A stretch of DNA of 29,785 bases from assembly GCA_003165615.1 (NCBI GenBank), contig PLWR01000527.1:271-30055 (forward strand), read 5' to 3'. Source of the DNA: Acidobacteriota bacterium (lineage in GTDB: Bacteria; Acidobacteriota; Terriglobia; UBA7540). This document shows positions 6,849 to 15,592 of the stretch, in pieces. The position numbers were made by a program, and so were the translations under genes. The first letter of the stretch is position 1; each line of letters begins with the position of its first letter. The notes beneath the pieces were generated by a model, which worked only from the letters and a program-made list of their open reading frames with translations, was not told where the DNA came from and did not search any database.

Positions 6849-9800
6849 TCAGAATTCGATCCGCGCGTGGAAGGCGATCATGCGCGGCGCATTGTCGCCG
6901 CCCAAGCCAACCCCCAGCAAGCCAGTGGGAGGAGAGGTGGTGCCGGTAAGCGCCCCGAACCCCGTTTGGGTGCCGGGCTTTCCCGGAATACCGGCCAAAA
7001 CGGTGCTGGGGAGTCCAAAATCCGGATGGTTGAACACGTTGAAGAACTGCGCTTCCACTCGCAACTTGGCACGTTCGGTCAACGGAAAAGACTTGGTAAG
7101 GTAAAAGTCGCTCCACAAGAATTCGGGGCCACGAAGTGCGTTGCGGCCCATTGTTCCAAATTGGCAATGGGCGGGAGTGTTGCCACCCGTGCAAGCACCC
7201 GTGCTGGGATCGACGGCTGAGACAAAGGCATTCGGATTGAGCCATTGGAGCGTCCCGGGCTGCGTCACGCCGTCAAGGGGGCTCTTTTCATACAACGGCA
7301 CACCCGGAACAACACTCGCAAATTGCGGTCCGCTACCCTGCACAATGCCATATCCTCCGTCAGAATAAGGTGTGCTCACCACCGAGAAGGGTATTCCGCT
7401 ATGCCAAAATGCCGTGCCCGATACCTGCCAGTCGTTCAGAGCGTAACCCAGGCGATGGTTTCGCCCCTTCACGGGTAGATCATATACGTATTGCGCAGTA
7501 AGGTTATGACGAATGTCGTAATCGCAGGGGCCCTTGTCCCGAGCCAGATCTCCCGGCAGCGGGGAAAGAATCCCTCCCGCAGAGAACTGAAGGAATCCGC
7601 CGTTGGAGACTTCATCGCGGCACCGGCTGAGGGTGTAATTTGCGTGGCCTTTGAGACCGTGCCCCAGGCGCCGCTCCGCCGTCAATTGCAATCCGCTGTA
7701 GTGGCTCTTCGCACCGGTTGAAAGTTGCGTTACGGCCCCAAACCTGGGGTCGCCCGGCTGCATATATGGAAAAGGGTCGAAACAGCCTGCGCAGACCGTT
7801 TGGAAACCATTCTCCTGGGTGAGATACGGTTGATTCAAGGCGCGAGTGCCGACGTATTGAGCGCGTACGCTGGAGGTTCTTCCAAACTGGTGCTCGATGC
7901 CAAAACTCCATTCTTGGAAATAGGGCGCGTGCAGCTTGCCGCCCGGCGCCACCATCATCGCCACGGGCGGTAAACACGCCGCAGGGTTCGCCTGTAAGGA
8001 CGCACAGGAAAGCTCACCGCTAGCGAACCCCGAATTGAAAGCCTGATTCGCTGCCACGGTTGCGTCAATGGCGCTACCCGGGACTCCCGGGGCAATGCCC
8101 AATCCGCCTGCCGTCCCGAGCAAACCACCCTGAAACGTCTGGACGTACGGCGGGTTCATGCCCAGCGTGTCTGCCACGCTTCCCGGTAGGATATCGCTAA
8201 ACATCCCGAACCCGGCGCGAAGCACGGTGTTGGGTGTGAACTGCCATGCGATCGCTGATCTCGGCTGGAGGATGGCCAGGGGCGTGGAAGCGAACAGATT
8301 GCCAAGGTGGGTTTGAATCGCGGCCCTGAGCGGCTGATTGATATCATGCGAAATCGAACTGAATGATCCATTCAGGCGTGCAATTTCCAAGTGAGGATCA
8401 CGGGGATTGGAATTGAACGTATCGCGAATGCCGAAAGTCCAGGTCACATGCGAAGTCACCTTCCAGGTGTCCTGCGCGTAGAGGTCAAGATTGAGAAAGT
8501 TAAATGGCTCGTTGGCCGCCTGGGGAAAGGTTTTGGTGGCAGTGGACGCGACTCCGTAGATGAATTGCGGCAAAGTGGTATAAGTCACGGTGGGAACCGT
8601 GCCCTCGCCGAAGTCGTAATCATTAAGACGCAAAACGCGCGTGTTGGTGCCAAATCTAAATTCGTGGGCGCCACGGCTCCAGGCCAGGTTGTCATTAATG
8701 AAGAAGCGTGAGGCGCGCCTGCCCTGAAGCCAAGTGTTGTCAAGACCTCCGATTGTCGTGAAGGGTGCGTTGGCTCCTTGACCCTGCAAAACAATCGGAA
8801 ATGCGGAGAGCGTTTTTTGCAAGTTGGCTGGGGCAAACAAGCTCTCGTACCAGGAAAATGCCGGATTGAAGTAGTTCACAAGATTCTGTGAAAACACGTG
8901 CGTGTGCCCGGCCGCGAAGGAGTACAACGGCTGCGGCGAAACCGCGTCAAACACCGGGTTAATGGGGTCCGTATAGGCTGCCTGCACCCCGGTATCCGAT
9001 TGAAACCGGAACCACAGCGAATCTTTTTCGCTGAGGTTGTAGTCCATGCGCGCCGTCTGTACCTGTTCGTGATCGTCGCTGGAATGCGAAATGCTCTGCC
9101 GGTTGGCGCAGCCATTTCCGTTCACGGGGAGACCGGATGCCGCGCTGCCATCGGAATTAAAGGGACATCCCTGGATGGCAAGCGGCGTTCCCCCCGTGTT
9201 CCCGTAGAGCGAGAACATCTTCTGGTAGAACGGAACCAGTTGCGGGACTGCCGGGTACCTTGATCCGGTAATGGCATCAGTTCCCCCCAGCGGTAGTTGT
9301 TGCAAAACATAGTCCTGGAATGCCTGGGTGGGGACGGTCGTCGGCGTGACAATGGGCAAGGCAATCCGCATCCATTCACTATCGAAAAAGAAAAAAAGCC
9401 TGTCGCGGATGATGGGGCCGCCCAGGCTGCCCCCAAAATGATTCACTGTCGAGCGTGGCTTATGATTTCCCGGCGTGGCGTTGGTGAAGAAATCCGCCGC
9501 ATTCAGCAGCGATCCATTCCAGATCTCATAAGCGTTCCCGTGGAATCGGTTCGTGCCGGACTTGGTCACATAGTCGACCTGCGACGCTCCGTAACGCCCC
9601 TGATCGACGGAATAGGAAAGAGTGTTGACGGTGACTTCGGATATCGAATTGAGCCCGAGCACAAGGTTGGTGGAGAGCCCGCTGTTGAGGTTAGTGAGCG
9701 GGTCGTTGGTCTCGAGTCCATCTACGATATAGCCGTTTGACAGCGCGGGTAGGCCATTGAATTCCACGTTGCCATACCCGTTCGTTCCTCCCACGAAATC

Positions 9801-10397
9801 ATTGCCGCTTCCGGCAGTGTTAATCAGGGCGCCCGCGGCGAATTGCAGTGGGTAGGTCAAATCCCCACCGGGATTGGGAAGATCTTCCAGGGCGGGAGCG
9901 TTCAGCGTGGCGGAGGTATTGGCGTTTTCCGGATTGATCAGGGGAGCGACGCCGCTGACTTCAATGGCCTGCTGCAGGGACGCTACTTTCAGGACGAAGT
10001 TGACCGTTTGCTTTTGACCCAGACCCGCAACCACGCGGTCGATTTGCTGCGACTCAAACCCGCCCGCTTCCAGTTTGACCGAGTATGTGCCCGGACTCAG
10101 TTGGGGAAAAGTGAAACGCCCCTCCTGATCCGTCCGCGCATGGCGTTCAAGGCCGGTCTCCGCGTTTACGACGGCCACGTTGGCACCGGAAATAGCGGCA
10201 TGAGTTGCATCCGTCACCTGCCCGACAATCGCGCTGGTGGTTTCACCCTGCGACCATACCCAGGAGGGGGAATAAAGGCCCCCGCTGATGATGATCAGGC
10301 CGACAACTGCGGCGCGCAGCGTTCCTTGATTGCGGCTTGTCCCTGCCGGTGCGATCGCACCTTTGTCTTTTCCGTATTTCATGTCTTTACCTACCAT
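6849..10397 (-). CDS. TonB-dependent outer-membrane receptor with carboxypeptidase-regulatory-like domain
   Basis: A 1182-residue outer-membrane protein of the Oar-like type common in Acidobacteriota. A basic N-terminus and hydrophobic stretch (~28-46) form a signal peptide. Residues ~54-137 are a carboxypeptidase-regulatory-like beta-sandwich (IVGQVTDATHAAISGANV ... GRFTFPQLSPGTYSVKLEAGGF). A TonB plug begins near 150 and a long beta-barrel rich in aromatic and Asn/Gly residues follows. It ends in a C-terminal Phe (ARIEF), as expected for BAM-inserted barrels. The in-frame ATG at 10382 has AGG seven bases upstream and is a credible alternative start. The gene is divergent from a DtxR/MntR-type regulator, with a perfect palindrome at 10412-10429 between them. 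That points to metal-linked regulation, but sequence does not show whether the cargo is a metal complex or a glycan. Confidence 0.92.
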   Translation of the reverse strand: MVGKDMKYGKDKGAIAPAGTSRNQGTLRAAVVGLIIISGGLYSPSWVWSQGETTSAIVGQVTDATHAAISGANVAVVNAETGLERHARTDQEGRFTFPQLSPGTYSVKLEAGGFESQQIDRVVAGLGQKQTVNFVLKVASLQQAIEVSGVAPLINPENANTSATLNAPALEDLPNPGGDLTYPLQFAAGALINTAGSGNDFVGGTNGYGNVEFNGLPALSNGYIVDGLETNDPLTNLNSGLSTNLVLGLNSISEVTVNTLSYSVDQGRYGASQVDYVTKSGTNRFHGNAYEIWNGSLLNAADFFTNATPGNHKPRSTVNHFGGSLGGPIIRDRLFFFFDSEWMRIALPIVTPTTVPTQAFQDYVLQQLPLGGTDAITGSRYPAVPQLVPFYQKMFSLYGNTGGTPLAIQGCPFNSDGSAASGLPVNGNGCANRQSISHSSDDHEQVQTARMDYNLSEKDSLWFRFQSDTGVQAAYTDPINPVFDAVSPQPLYSFAAGHTHVFSQNLVNYFNPAFSWYESLFAPANLQKTLSAFPIVLQGQGANAPFTTIGGLDNTWLQGRRASRFFINDNLAWSRGAHEFRFGTNTRVLRLNDYDFGEGTVPTVTYTTLPQFIYGVASTATKTFPQAANEPFNFLNLDLYAQDTWKVTSHVTWTFGIRDTFNSNPRDPHLEIARLNGSFSSISHDINQPLRAAIQTHLGNLFASTPLAILQPRSAIAWQFTPNTVLRAGFGMFSDILPGSVADTLGMNPPYVQTFQGGLLGTAGGLGIAPGVPGSAIDATVAANQAFNSGFASGELSCASLQANPAACLPPVAMMVAPGGKLHAPYFQEWSFGIEHQFGRTSSVRAQYVGTRALNQPYLTQENGFQTVCAGCFDPFPYMQPGDPRFGAVTQLSTGAKSHYSGLQLTAERRLGHGLKGHANYTLSRCRDEVSNGGFLQFSAGGILSPLPGDLARDKGPCDYDIRHNLTAQYVYDLPVKGRNHRLGYALNDWQVSGTAFWHSGIPFSVVSTPYSDGGYGIVQGSGPQFASVVPGVPLYEKSPLDGVTQPGTLQWLNPNAFVSAVDPSTGACTGGNTPAHCQFGTMGRNALRGPEFLWSDFYLTKSFPLTERAKLRVEAQFFNVFNHPDFGLPSTVLAGIPGKPGTQTGFGALTGTTSPPTGLLGVGLGGDNAPRMIAFHARIEF

Positions 10398-10408
10398 GGG
10401 TTTCTATT

Positions 10409-10429
10409 TATAGTTAACTATAGTTAACT
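10409..10429. promoter_or_regulatory. Candidate metalloregulator operator (overlapping palindromes)
   Basis: AGTTAACTATAGTTAACT at 10412-10429 is a perfect 18-bp palindrome built from two AGTTAACT units. It overlaps a second perfect palindrome, TATAGTTAACTATA, at 10409-10422. The site is 12-15 bp upstream of the TonB receptor start and about 180 bp upstream of the DtxR/MntR-like gene. On the minus strand it overlaps a TATAAA that could be the receptor's -10 box, so binding would block transcription. Confidence 0.6.
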
Positions 10430-10570
10430 GCAAACCGTTGCCCTTGGTCAAGCACTATTTGCCCTATCGGTTTAATCCGCCAATCTGGTAGGATGGTGGC
10501 GGCGCGTTGCGCCGTAGGGATGGGAGAAGAGATATTCATGAAGACGGCGCCAAAACGGGGAATTCTGCTT

Positions 10571-10594
10571 CCCTCTTCTTCAAGGGGAAGAGGG
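10571..10594 (+). repeat. Hairpin in the leader of the DtxR-family gene
   Basis: CCCTCTTC at 10571-10578 pairs perfectly with GAAGAGGG at 10587-10594 across an eight-base loop. It lies 13 bases before the regulator ATG. It may affect translation or be a fragment of the GC-rich dispersed repeat. No promoter could be placed with confidence in 10430-10570. Confidence 0.45.
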
Positions 10595-10607
10595 CTGTGA
10601 ATTCATT

Positions 10608-11264
10608 ATGAAACTTACGGTATCCAAAGAGGACTACTTGAAAGCCATTGCTGAGGCAGGGGCGGAAGAGGGCGCGGTGATTGCCGCCATTATTGCCCGC
10701 TGGCTCCAGGTGAGCGCCCCCGCTGTGGCCTTGGCGTTGCGGCGGCTGCGCCGCGACAAACTGGTGACGGTGGACCGCAAGGGCCGGATATCGTTGACTG
10801 CCGCAGGGCGCGGGATCGCCGATAAATTGCGCCTCCGGCACCACCTAGTTGAGCGAATGCTGCATGAACTGCTGGGAATTGAGTGGTACAAAGTCCACGA
10901 TGAGGCGGAGCGGCTGGAACACGCCATCTCCGATGATGTGGAGCGAAGGTTGCTTGCCATGCTCGGCGCGAGCGCCCGCTGCCCCCATGGCAACCAGATT
11001 AATAAGAGCGCAACGGAGCTGTGGAAACAGGGCTTGCAACTGCTGTGGGAAGCGCCGCCCGCTTCTCGTGTCAAAGTTGAGAACATGCACGAGCGGGATC
11101 GAAAATTGCTGGAATACTTCGACGGGCTGGGCATCCGGCCCGGGGTTCACCTCAAAGTCCTTAATCGAAATTATGATGGAACCCTCAGCCTGCGCCTCGG
11201 TGAGAAAAGCATCGTCCTGGGGGAAGCCGCCGCACGCAGAGTCTGGGTGTCGTTGGAAGCATAG
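10608..11264 (+). CDS. DtxR/MntR-family metal-dependent transcriptional regulator
   Basis: A 218-residue regulator that would repress target promoters when loaded with Fe(II) or Mn(II). The N-terminal winged helix spans ~5-65. The dimerisation/metal domain contains H78, E82, H97 and the signature KVHDEAERLEHAIS-DDVERRL. C125-P-H-G follows, as in other family members. The C-terminal ~75 residues form an SH3/FeoA-like domain (GLGIRPGVHLKVL...). Two alignment positions are MntR-like: D9 (where DtxR has Met10 and MntR Asp8) and E101 (where DtxR has Cys102 and MntR Glu99). This hints at manganese rather than iron selectivity, although K12 replaces MntR Glu11. It is divergent from the TonB receptor, with a palindromic candidate operator between them. 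Confidence 0.9.
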   Translation: MKLTVSKEDYLKAIAEAGAEEGAVIAAIIARWLQVSAPAVALALRRLRRDKLVTVDRKGRISLTAAGRGIADKLRLRHHLVERMLHELLGIEWYKVHDEAERLEHAISDDVERRLLAMLGASARCPHGNQINKSATELWKQGLQLLWEAPPASRVKVENMHERDRKLLEYFDGLGIRPGVHLKVLNRNYDGTLSLRLGEKSIVLGEAAARRVWVSLEA

Positions 11265-11285
11265 TGCGATTCGGCACAGGCTGAT

Positions 11286-11313
11286 GTAGCGCCGACCTTT
11301 AGGTCAGCGCTAC
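11286..11313. repeat. REP-like palindrome, single-hairpin copy
   Basis: A 28-bp nearly perfect palindrome starting GTAGCGCCGACC and ending GGTCAGCGCTAC, with one mismatch pair. It sits in the 63-bp gap between the convergent regulator and GH29 genes and could act as a bidirectional transcription barrier, though there is no T run. Related copies are at 5445-5492, 21431-21481 and 24057-24094. Confidence 0.65.
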
Positions 11314-11327
11314 CACTGCAATCCAAG

Positions 11328-12842
11328 TCAACTCAATAGAATTTTGAACACGTACGCGTAGTCGCCGGGCTTCTGCGTCGGCAGCTTTATTTTAAGGCCC
11401 TCGGCATCGTGCTGCCACGCGAGCTTCTCATCACTCCCCAGCAGAGCGATATGTCTGATCTCCCCCTTGGCGAGAAGCTTGTCATTGGTATTGACCGATT
11501 TGATGAGCAGCTCGGGCTTGTCCTGTGGCCAGCCGCAGGCGATGGCGTAAAGCGTCTTCCAGCGGCTGGTGAAACGGAAATCGTTTGCCGTAAACTCCGA
11601 TGTCTTGGTTTCGCCGAACTCCCCGGATTTGACTTCCGTGGGGCCCTCGCCGTAGATCTTCCAGGGGCGGGTACCATAGATCGCTTCCCCATTCACTCGC
11701 AGCCACTCACCAATGGCCAGCAGCCGCTCCACCGTGGGCTCCGGCATCACTCCGTCGGGGGCAGGATTGATATCGAGCAGCAGGGTGCCGTTCTTACTGA
11801 CGATGTCAATCAATTGGCCGATCAGGCGGTTGGTGGATTTGTAATCGGGCTTCTGAACGTAGCACCACGATGTCCAATCGATGACGTCGTCGGTCAGCCA
11901 TGGACGGGAAGCAATCCCCGGGAACCTGCCGCACTCAAGGTCGAGGATCGCCACGTCTGCCGGCAGAGCGTCCTGCTTGTAGGAGAGGCTGACTTCCTGA
12001 TTTCGTGCCTCGGACTGACTGTAATAGTACGCCACCAGGTCGGTCCGGCGCCGCTCGTCAATGATCTCCAGCCGGCTATCAAAGTAAATGTGGTCAGGCT
12101 GATATTTGTCGATCACTTCCTTTACCTTGGCTTCCCAAATGTCTTGAAATCCCTGCGGCGGCGGTAGCGTGGGATGGGTTCGATAATCATGATAGTTAAA
12201 GGGGCTGCCCGGCGCGGGCGGCCCGTACAGCCCGGAGTATTGGGGATCGCCCGTGTCGAGGGTTTTATCGTCGGTGGGGTACCACCCCCAAAGCCATTGG
12301 TGATGAAAAGTCGATAGGAATTTCAGCCCCTCATTGCGCAGAGCCTTGCTCAATTCACCCACCACATCGCGGCAGGGGCCCATGCGCGCGGCATTCCATT
12401 TACTCACCTTCGAGTCCCACAGGGAGAACCCGTCCGCGTGCTCCGTTACCGGGCCCGCAAATCGGGCGCCCGCTTTGCGAAACAGCAGCGCCCATTCCTC
12501 AGGATTGAATTTCTCCGCCCGAAACATGGGAATGAAATCTTTGTAGCCGAACTTCGCAGGAGGCCCGTAAACGAGATTGTGAAATTGGTTGGCGTGCGAA
12601 CCCACGATATACATGTTGCGGGAGTACCACTCGGTGTCAAACGCGGCGACCGAGTAAATCCCCCAGTGGAAAAAAATCCCAAACTTGGCATCAGCAAACC
12701 AGCCGGGGACCGGATGTTTGGCCAGGGAATCCCAGGTTGGGTCGTATGCCGGGCACCCACGCAATAAATTGGCGCTGCTCAACGCCGCGGTGGCGGCCGT
12801 TGCGGCGTGAAGGAAAGCACGTCGTGTAAAATTGGTGTTCAT
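11328..12842 (-). CDS. Alpha-L-fucosidase, GH29, Tat-exported
   Basis: A 504-residue GH29 enzyme that hydrolyses terminal alpha-L-fucose by a retaining mechanism. The N-terminus MNTNFTRRAFLHAATA is a twin-arginine signal. The mature enzyme starts with the family hallmark WFADAKFGIFFHWGIYSV, followed by EWYSRNMY. The predicted nucleophile is D255 in HIYFDSR. The C-terminal part has the typical SKNGTLLLDINPAPDGVMP and GEAIYGTRPW blocks. The reading frame is open upstream to 12899, but the ATG at 12842 is chosen because it places the RR motif at the N-terminus. The LLRGC after the signal is not a good lipobox, so a soluble periplasmic or secreted enzyme is expected. It is divergent from the GH51 gene and convergent with the regulator. 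Confidence 0.93.
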   Translation of the reverse strand: MNTNFTRRAFLHAATAATAALSSANLLRGCPAYDPTWDSLAKHPVPGWFADAKFGIFFHWGIYSVAAFDTEWYSRNMYIVGSHANQFHNLVYGPPAKFGYKDFIPMFRAEKFNPEEWALLFRKAGARFAGPVTEHADGFSLWDSKVSKWNAARMGPCRDVVGELSKALRNEGLKFLSTFHHQWLWGWYPTDDKTLDTGDPQYSGLYGPPAPGSPFNYHDYRTHPTLPPPQGFQDIWEAKVKEVIDKYQPDHIYFDSRLEIIDERRRTDLVAYYYSQSEARNQEVSLSYKQDALPADVAILDLECGRFPGIASRPWLTDDVIDWTSWCYVQKPDYKSTNRLIGQLIDIVSKNGTLLLDINPAPDGVMPEPTVERLLAIGEWLRVNGEAIYGTRPWKIYGEGPTEVKSGEFGETKTSEFTANDFRFTSRWKTLYAIACGWPQDKPELLIKSVNTNDKLLAKGEIRHIALLGSDEKLAWQHDAEGLKIKLPTQKPGDYAYVFKILLS

Positions 12843-12937
12843 GGGCGCGTATTCTCTCAAAGTTAAAGACAGGAAAGCAATCAATGATTCGGCAGACACG
12901 TTGCGCCGATTTCAGCCGCAACCAAAACGCAACTCTC

Positions 12938-13086
12938 TGTGTCCTCCATGCTTCGCAGGATTTAACACCGAGCGCGCAGAGCATCTCGGTGACCTCTGTG
13001 TTGAAGCTCTTCCGGCCACAGAGAACGCAGAGAAAGGTATGCTAGAAATTTGCCTTTTGCTCTTTGCCTTTTGACTTGCTTTTGTT
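12938..13086. repeat. Word-repeat cluster between GH29 and GH51
   Basis: The 405-bp gap between the divergent GH29 and GH51 genes is dominated by repeats. At 12938-13036 are alternating CTCTGTGT and ACAGAGAACGCAGAGA words that can pair with each other. A similar cluster lies at 23917-24027. At 13046-13086 is the TTTGCCTTTTGACTT word also seen at 71-116. The frame of the GH51 gene happens to be open through part of this region, but it does not look coding. Confidence 0.5.
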
Positions 13087-13125
13087 GCTCCGCCGCCTTG
13101 CCCTGCCACCGCTCTGCGTTCCGAA

Positions 13126-13155
13126 TTGACTTTGGTGTCCCCATCCTCCTACAAT
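13126..13155 (+). promoter_or_regulatory. Sigma-70-type promoter of the GH51 gene
   Basis: TTGACT at 13126-13131 and TACAAT at 13150-13155 with an 18-bp spacer. The start point would be near 13162, leaving a leader of about 85 nt before the ATG at 13248. Same layout as the rpsA and UvrC-like promoters. Confidence 0.6.
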
Positions 13156-13247
13156 CCACCGCAAGTCCCGGACCAGAACTCGCAGGGAAGAAGTATCCGC
13201 GGTGGGTTGCCATGTCCTCAAATAAAAACCGGAAGGGAAAAGCACGA

Positions 13248-15314
13248 ATGTACAAGTCGATCATCACGCATGTTTTCGCGGGAATCCTCATGATAACCCT
13301 TGCTGTCCAAGCCAAGGGGCAGGTCAAGGGAGAAGTTCATGTCGAGACTGATACTCAACTGCACAGGATAAATCCTGGCATCTTTGGACAATTTATTGAA
13401 CATTACTGCCGCGTGGTCGAGCATGGCCTCTGGGCCGAATTGCTGGAAAACCGGAAATTCTACCCGTTCGAAGCGATCGGGCAGATGAACATCGCGGTGC
13501 CTTGGACGGGCGATCCGAAAGACAAAGAGACGAGTTATGCCATCGATCGCGCCATCTCTGTGGATGGAGTCTCCTCACAGCGAATCGTCCTCACGGGAGA
13601 AGCCCCGCATTGGCGCGGGATCCGGCAAGACGGATTCGATGTGGTGGGCGGGAAGGAATATGGGGGACACGCCTGGATCAAATCCACAGTGGCGAATCAG
13701 TCTGCAGCCTTCGCGCTGGAAACGACGGAGGGCGCGACGCTGGCCCAGGCTGCCGTCCCCCTGACGCCAGGCGATTGGCAAAGATATGATTTCAAGTTGA
13801 CGCCCACCAGCGGCCTCCACCCCGCGGTTTTCCGCATCATGTTTAATCACCCCGGAGTCGTGTGGATTGGCGCCGCTTCCCTGATGCCCGCGGACAACAT
13901 CGAGGGCATCCGGAAAGATGTGGTGGAGTTGGCCAGGACCATGGCGGTCCCGCTGATACGGTGGCCGGGGGGCGGCTTTACGGATACTTATGATTGGCGC
14001 GTTGGCATGGGCCCGCGCGACAAACGCCCGCCTCATCCCCTGGGAATTTATGCCAACGATGACGGCTATGATTCCCGAGTCGATCCCAGCGATTTTGGGA
14101 TTGATGAGTTCATTCACTTTTGCCGATTGATCGGCGCTGAACCGTACCTCAATGTGAACTTTGGTTCAGGGAGTCCCGAGCAGGCCCGCGAGTGGGTGGA
14201 ATATTGTAACGGGCCGGCCAGTTCGGAATGGGGCGGGCGTCGCGCTTTGAACGGCCACCCCGAGCCCTACAACGTGAAGACCTGGGGCGTCGGCAATGAA
14301 ACGTGGCTGAACATCGAGCCCGGTTACTCCACGCCGGAAGGTTACGCTGCATACTTCAATGAGTTTGCCGACGCCATGCGCAAGGCCGATCCGGGAATCA
14401 AGATCGTCGCCGTCGGCGATCCCCTGGGCTCAACCGACAAATGGAATGAAACTGTTGCCAAAATCAGTGGCGCGCGTGCTGATTACCTCTCTCTGCACTA
14501 TTATTTCGCGCTCGGTTTCCTGTCGCAGTTCGATGCGGATCACCCGGTCGAGTTCTACCGGTCCTTGCAGGCTGCGCCCGTGTACGTTGAGCAGGAACTG
14601 CGCGAGACCCTTGCCAGGATCGACGCCGCTACGCCGGGGGACAAGAAAATCCAAATTGCCCTGGACGAATGGAATGACGCGAATTTTGGTCCTGCGCCTC
14701 GGACCCCGCCACGGGAATTTTCCCTTGCCCGGCTGGTGCAAGGGCTTATCAAATACGCCGACTTCAATCAGCCGGAGAGCGACGCGGTGTTTGAGGCGCG
14801 CATGTTCCACGCCTTTATGCGCGTGGGAGACCGCGTCCCCTTTGCCTGCCGGACTCATATCGTGAACAGCACCGGCGCCATCCGCGCGAGCAGCACGGAC
14901 GCCTATGTGACCGCCTCGGGAACCGCCCTGCAACTGTATGGACCACACTCGGGGACGAAGCTGCTGAAGTTGGAACAGAAATCGCCCACCTACGATGTCC
15001 CCGCGTACAATTGGAAGAACATCCCTTACCTGGATGCTTGCGCCACCCTTTCCGAGGATGGCCACAAGCTCTACTTGCATCTTCTCAATCTGGAAGAAAC
15101 GCAGACGATGAGCGTTCAAATCGGGATTACCGGGCATTCCATTGAGCCCCAGGGCGATTTGTGGCAAATCGCCGCGGAGAGTTTCTTGACCCTGAATAAT
15201 TTCGGCGTCTCTCCCGTAAAGGTTCGCCATCAGCAGCTCAATGGCTTGAGCGGGGAGATTGTGCAACAACTGCCTCCCCATTCTGCCACGACGTTGGAAT
15301 TGACCCTCAAGTAG
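13248..15314 (+). CDS. Alpha-L-arabinofuranosidase, GH51, exported
   Basis: A 688-residue GH51 enzyme that releases terminal alpha-L-arabinofuranose from arabinan, arabinoxylan or arabinogalactan. Residues ~1-24 (MYKSIITHVFAGILMITLAVQAKG) form a Sec-type signal, unlike the Tat signals of the neighbours. The mature protein begins with the family element HRINPGIFGQFIEH. A carbohydrate-binding-like beta-sandwich (~75-190) precedes the TIM barrel. The acid/base is predicted at E351 in WGVGNETW and the nucleophile at E474 in ALDEWN. A C-terminal beta-sandwich follows. The frame is open from 13050, but the ATG at 13248 is preferred: GGAAGGGA lies nine bases upstream and the start gives a proper signal peptide. 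Confidence 0.94.
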   Translation: MYKSIITHVFAGILMITLAVQAKGQVKGEVHVETDTQLHRINPGIFGQFIEHYCRVVEHGLWAELLENRKFYPFEAIGQMNIAVPWTGDPKDKETSYAIDRAISVDGVSSQRIVLTGEAPHWRGIRQDGFDVVGGKEYGGHAWIKSTVANQSAAFALETTEGATLAQAAVPLTPGDWQRYDFKLTPTSGLHPAVFRIMFNHPGVVWIGAASLMPADNIEGIRKDVVELARTMAVPLIRWPGGGFTDTYDWRVGMGPRDKRPPHPLGIYANDDGYDSRVDPSDFGIDEFIHFCRLIGAEPYLNVNFGSGSPEQAREWVEYCNGPASSEWGGRRALNGHPEPYNVKTWGVGNETWLNIEPGYSTPEGYAAYFNEFADAMRKADPGIKIVAVGDPLGSTDKWNETVAKISGARADYLSLHYYFALGFLSQFDADHPVEFYRSLQAAPVYVEQELRETLARIDAATPGDKKIQIALDEWNDANFGPAPRTPPREFSLARLVQGLIKYADFNQPESDAVFEARMFHAFMRVGDRVPFACRTHIVNSTGAIRASSTDAYVTASGTALQLYGPHSGTKLLKLEQKSPTYDVPAYNWKNIPYLDACATLSEDGHKLYLHLLNLEETQTMSVQIGITGHSIEPQGDLWQIAAESFLTLNNFGVSPVKVRHQQLNGLSGEIVQQLPPHSATTLELTLK

Positions 15315-15339
15315 GGCGTGAGGTCTCAAAGCGTATGCC

Positions 15340-15592
15340 AGCCCGCGGAGCGGGCGTGGTCGTTTAGCCCATGGCGAAGCCGTGGGAGAGAGGCAGCATT
15401 CGTAAATTTGGGAAACGAGCCCCGCAAGGTGCGACATCCGGCCTCGTTCGGAGCAGGCTTCGTACCGCGATATATTTTTGCCTGTCCAAATCCCAGATGC
15501 CGCTCCTGACGGGGCTGGCAGATTTTCTTCCTGCCCGCTGACCCACGGCTCGGCGGCGTGGGCTAAATGACCACACGCCTGCTTCGCGGGCT
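15340..15592. repeat. 253-bp foldback element (large imperfect inverted repeat)
   Basis: The outer arms 15340-15387 and 15542-15592 are inverted copies sharing AGCCCGCG, GGTC, TTTAGCCCA and AGCCGTGGG in the same order, with small gaps. A second, inner arm pair (15419-15438 and 15496-15515) matches at 16 of 20 positions. An AGGC/GCCT pairing occurs near the centre. The element fills most of the 350-bp gap between the GH51 and six-hairpin glycosidase genes. No ORF, transposase or target-site duplication is visible. It could be a MITE-like mobile element or a structured RNA. Confidence 0.7.

Noticed and set aside
12765..12842. Lipobox in the GH29 signal (LLRGC)
   Set aside because: Arg at the -2 position is not compatible with the usual lipobox consensus.
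12843..12899. 19-residue upstream extension of the GH29 gene
   Set aside because: It would bury the twin-arginine motif; the ATG at 12842 gives a standard Tat N-terminus.
13050..13247. Upstream extension of the GH51 gene
   Set aside because: This stretch contains dispersed repeats and the promoter; the ATG at 13248 has a ribosome site and signal peptide.
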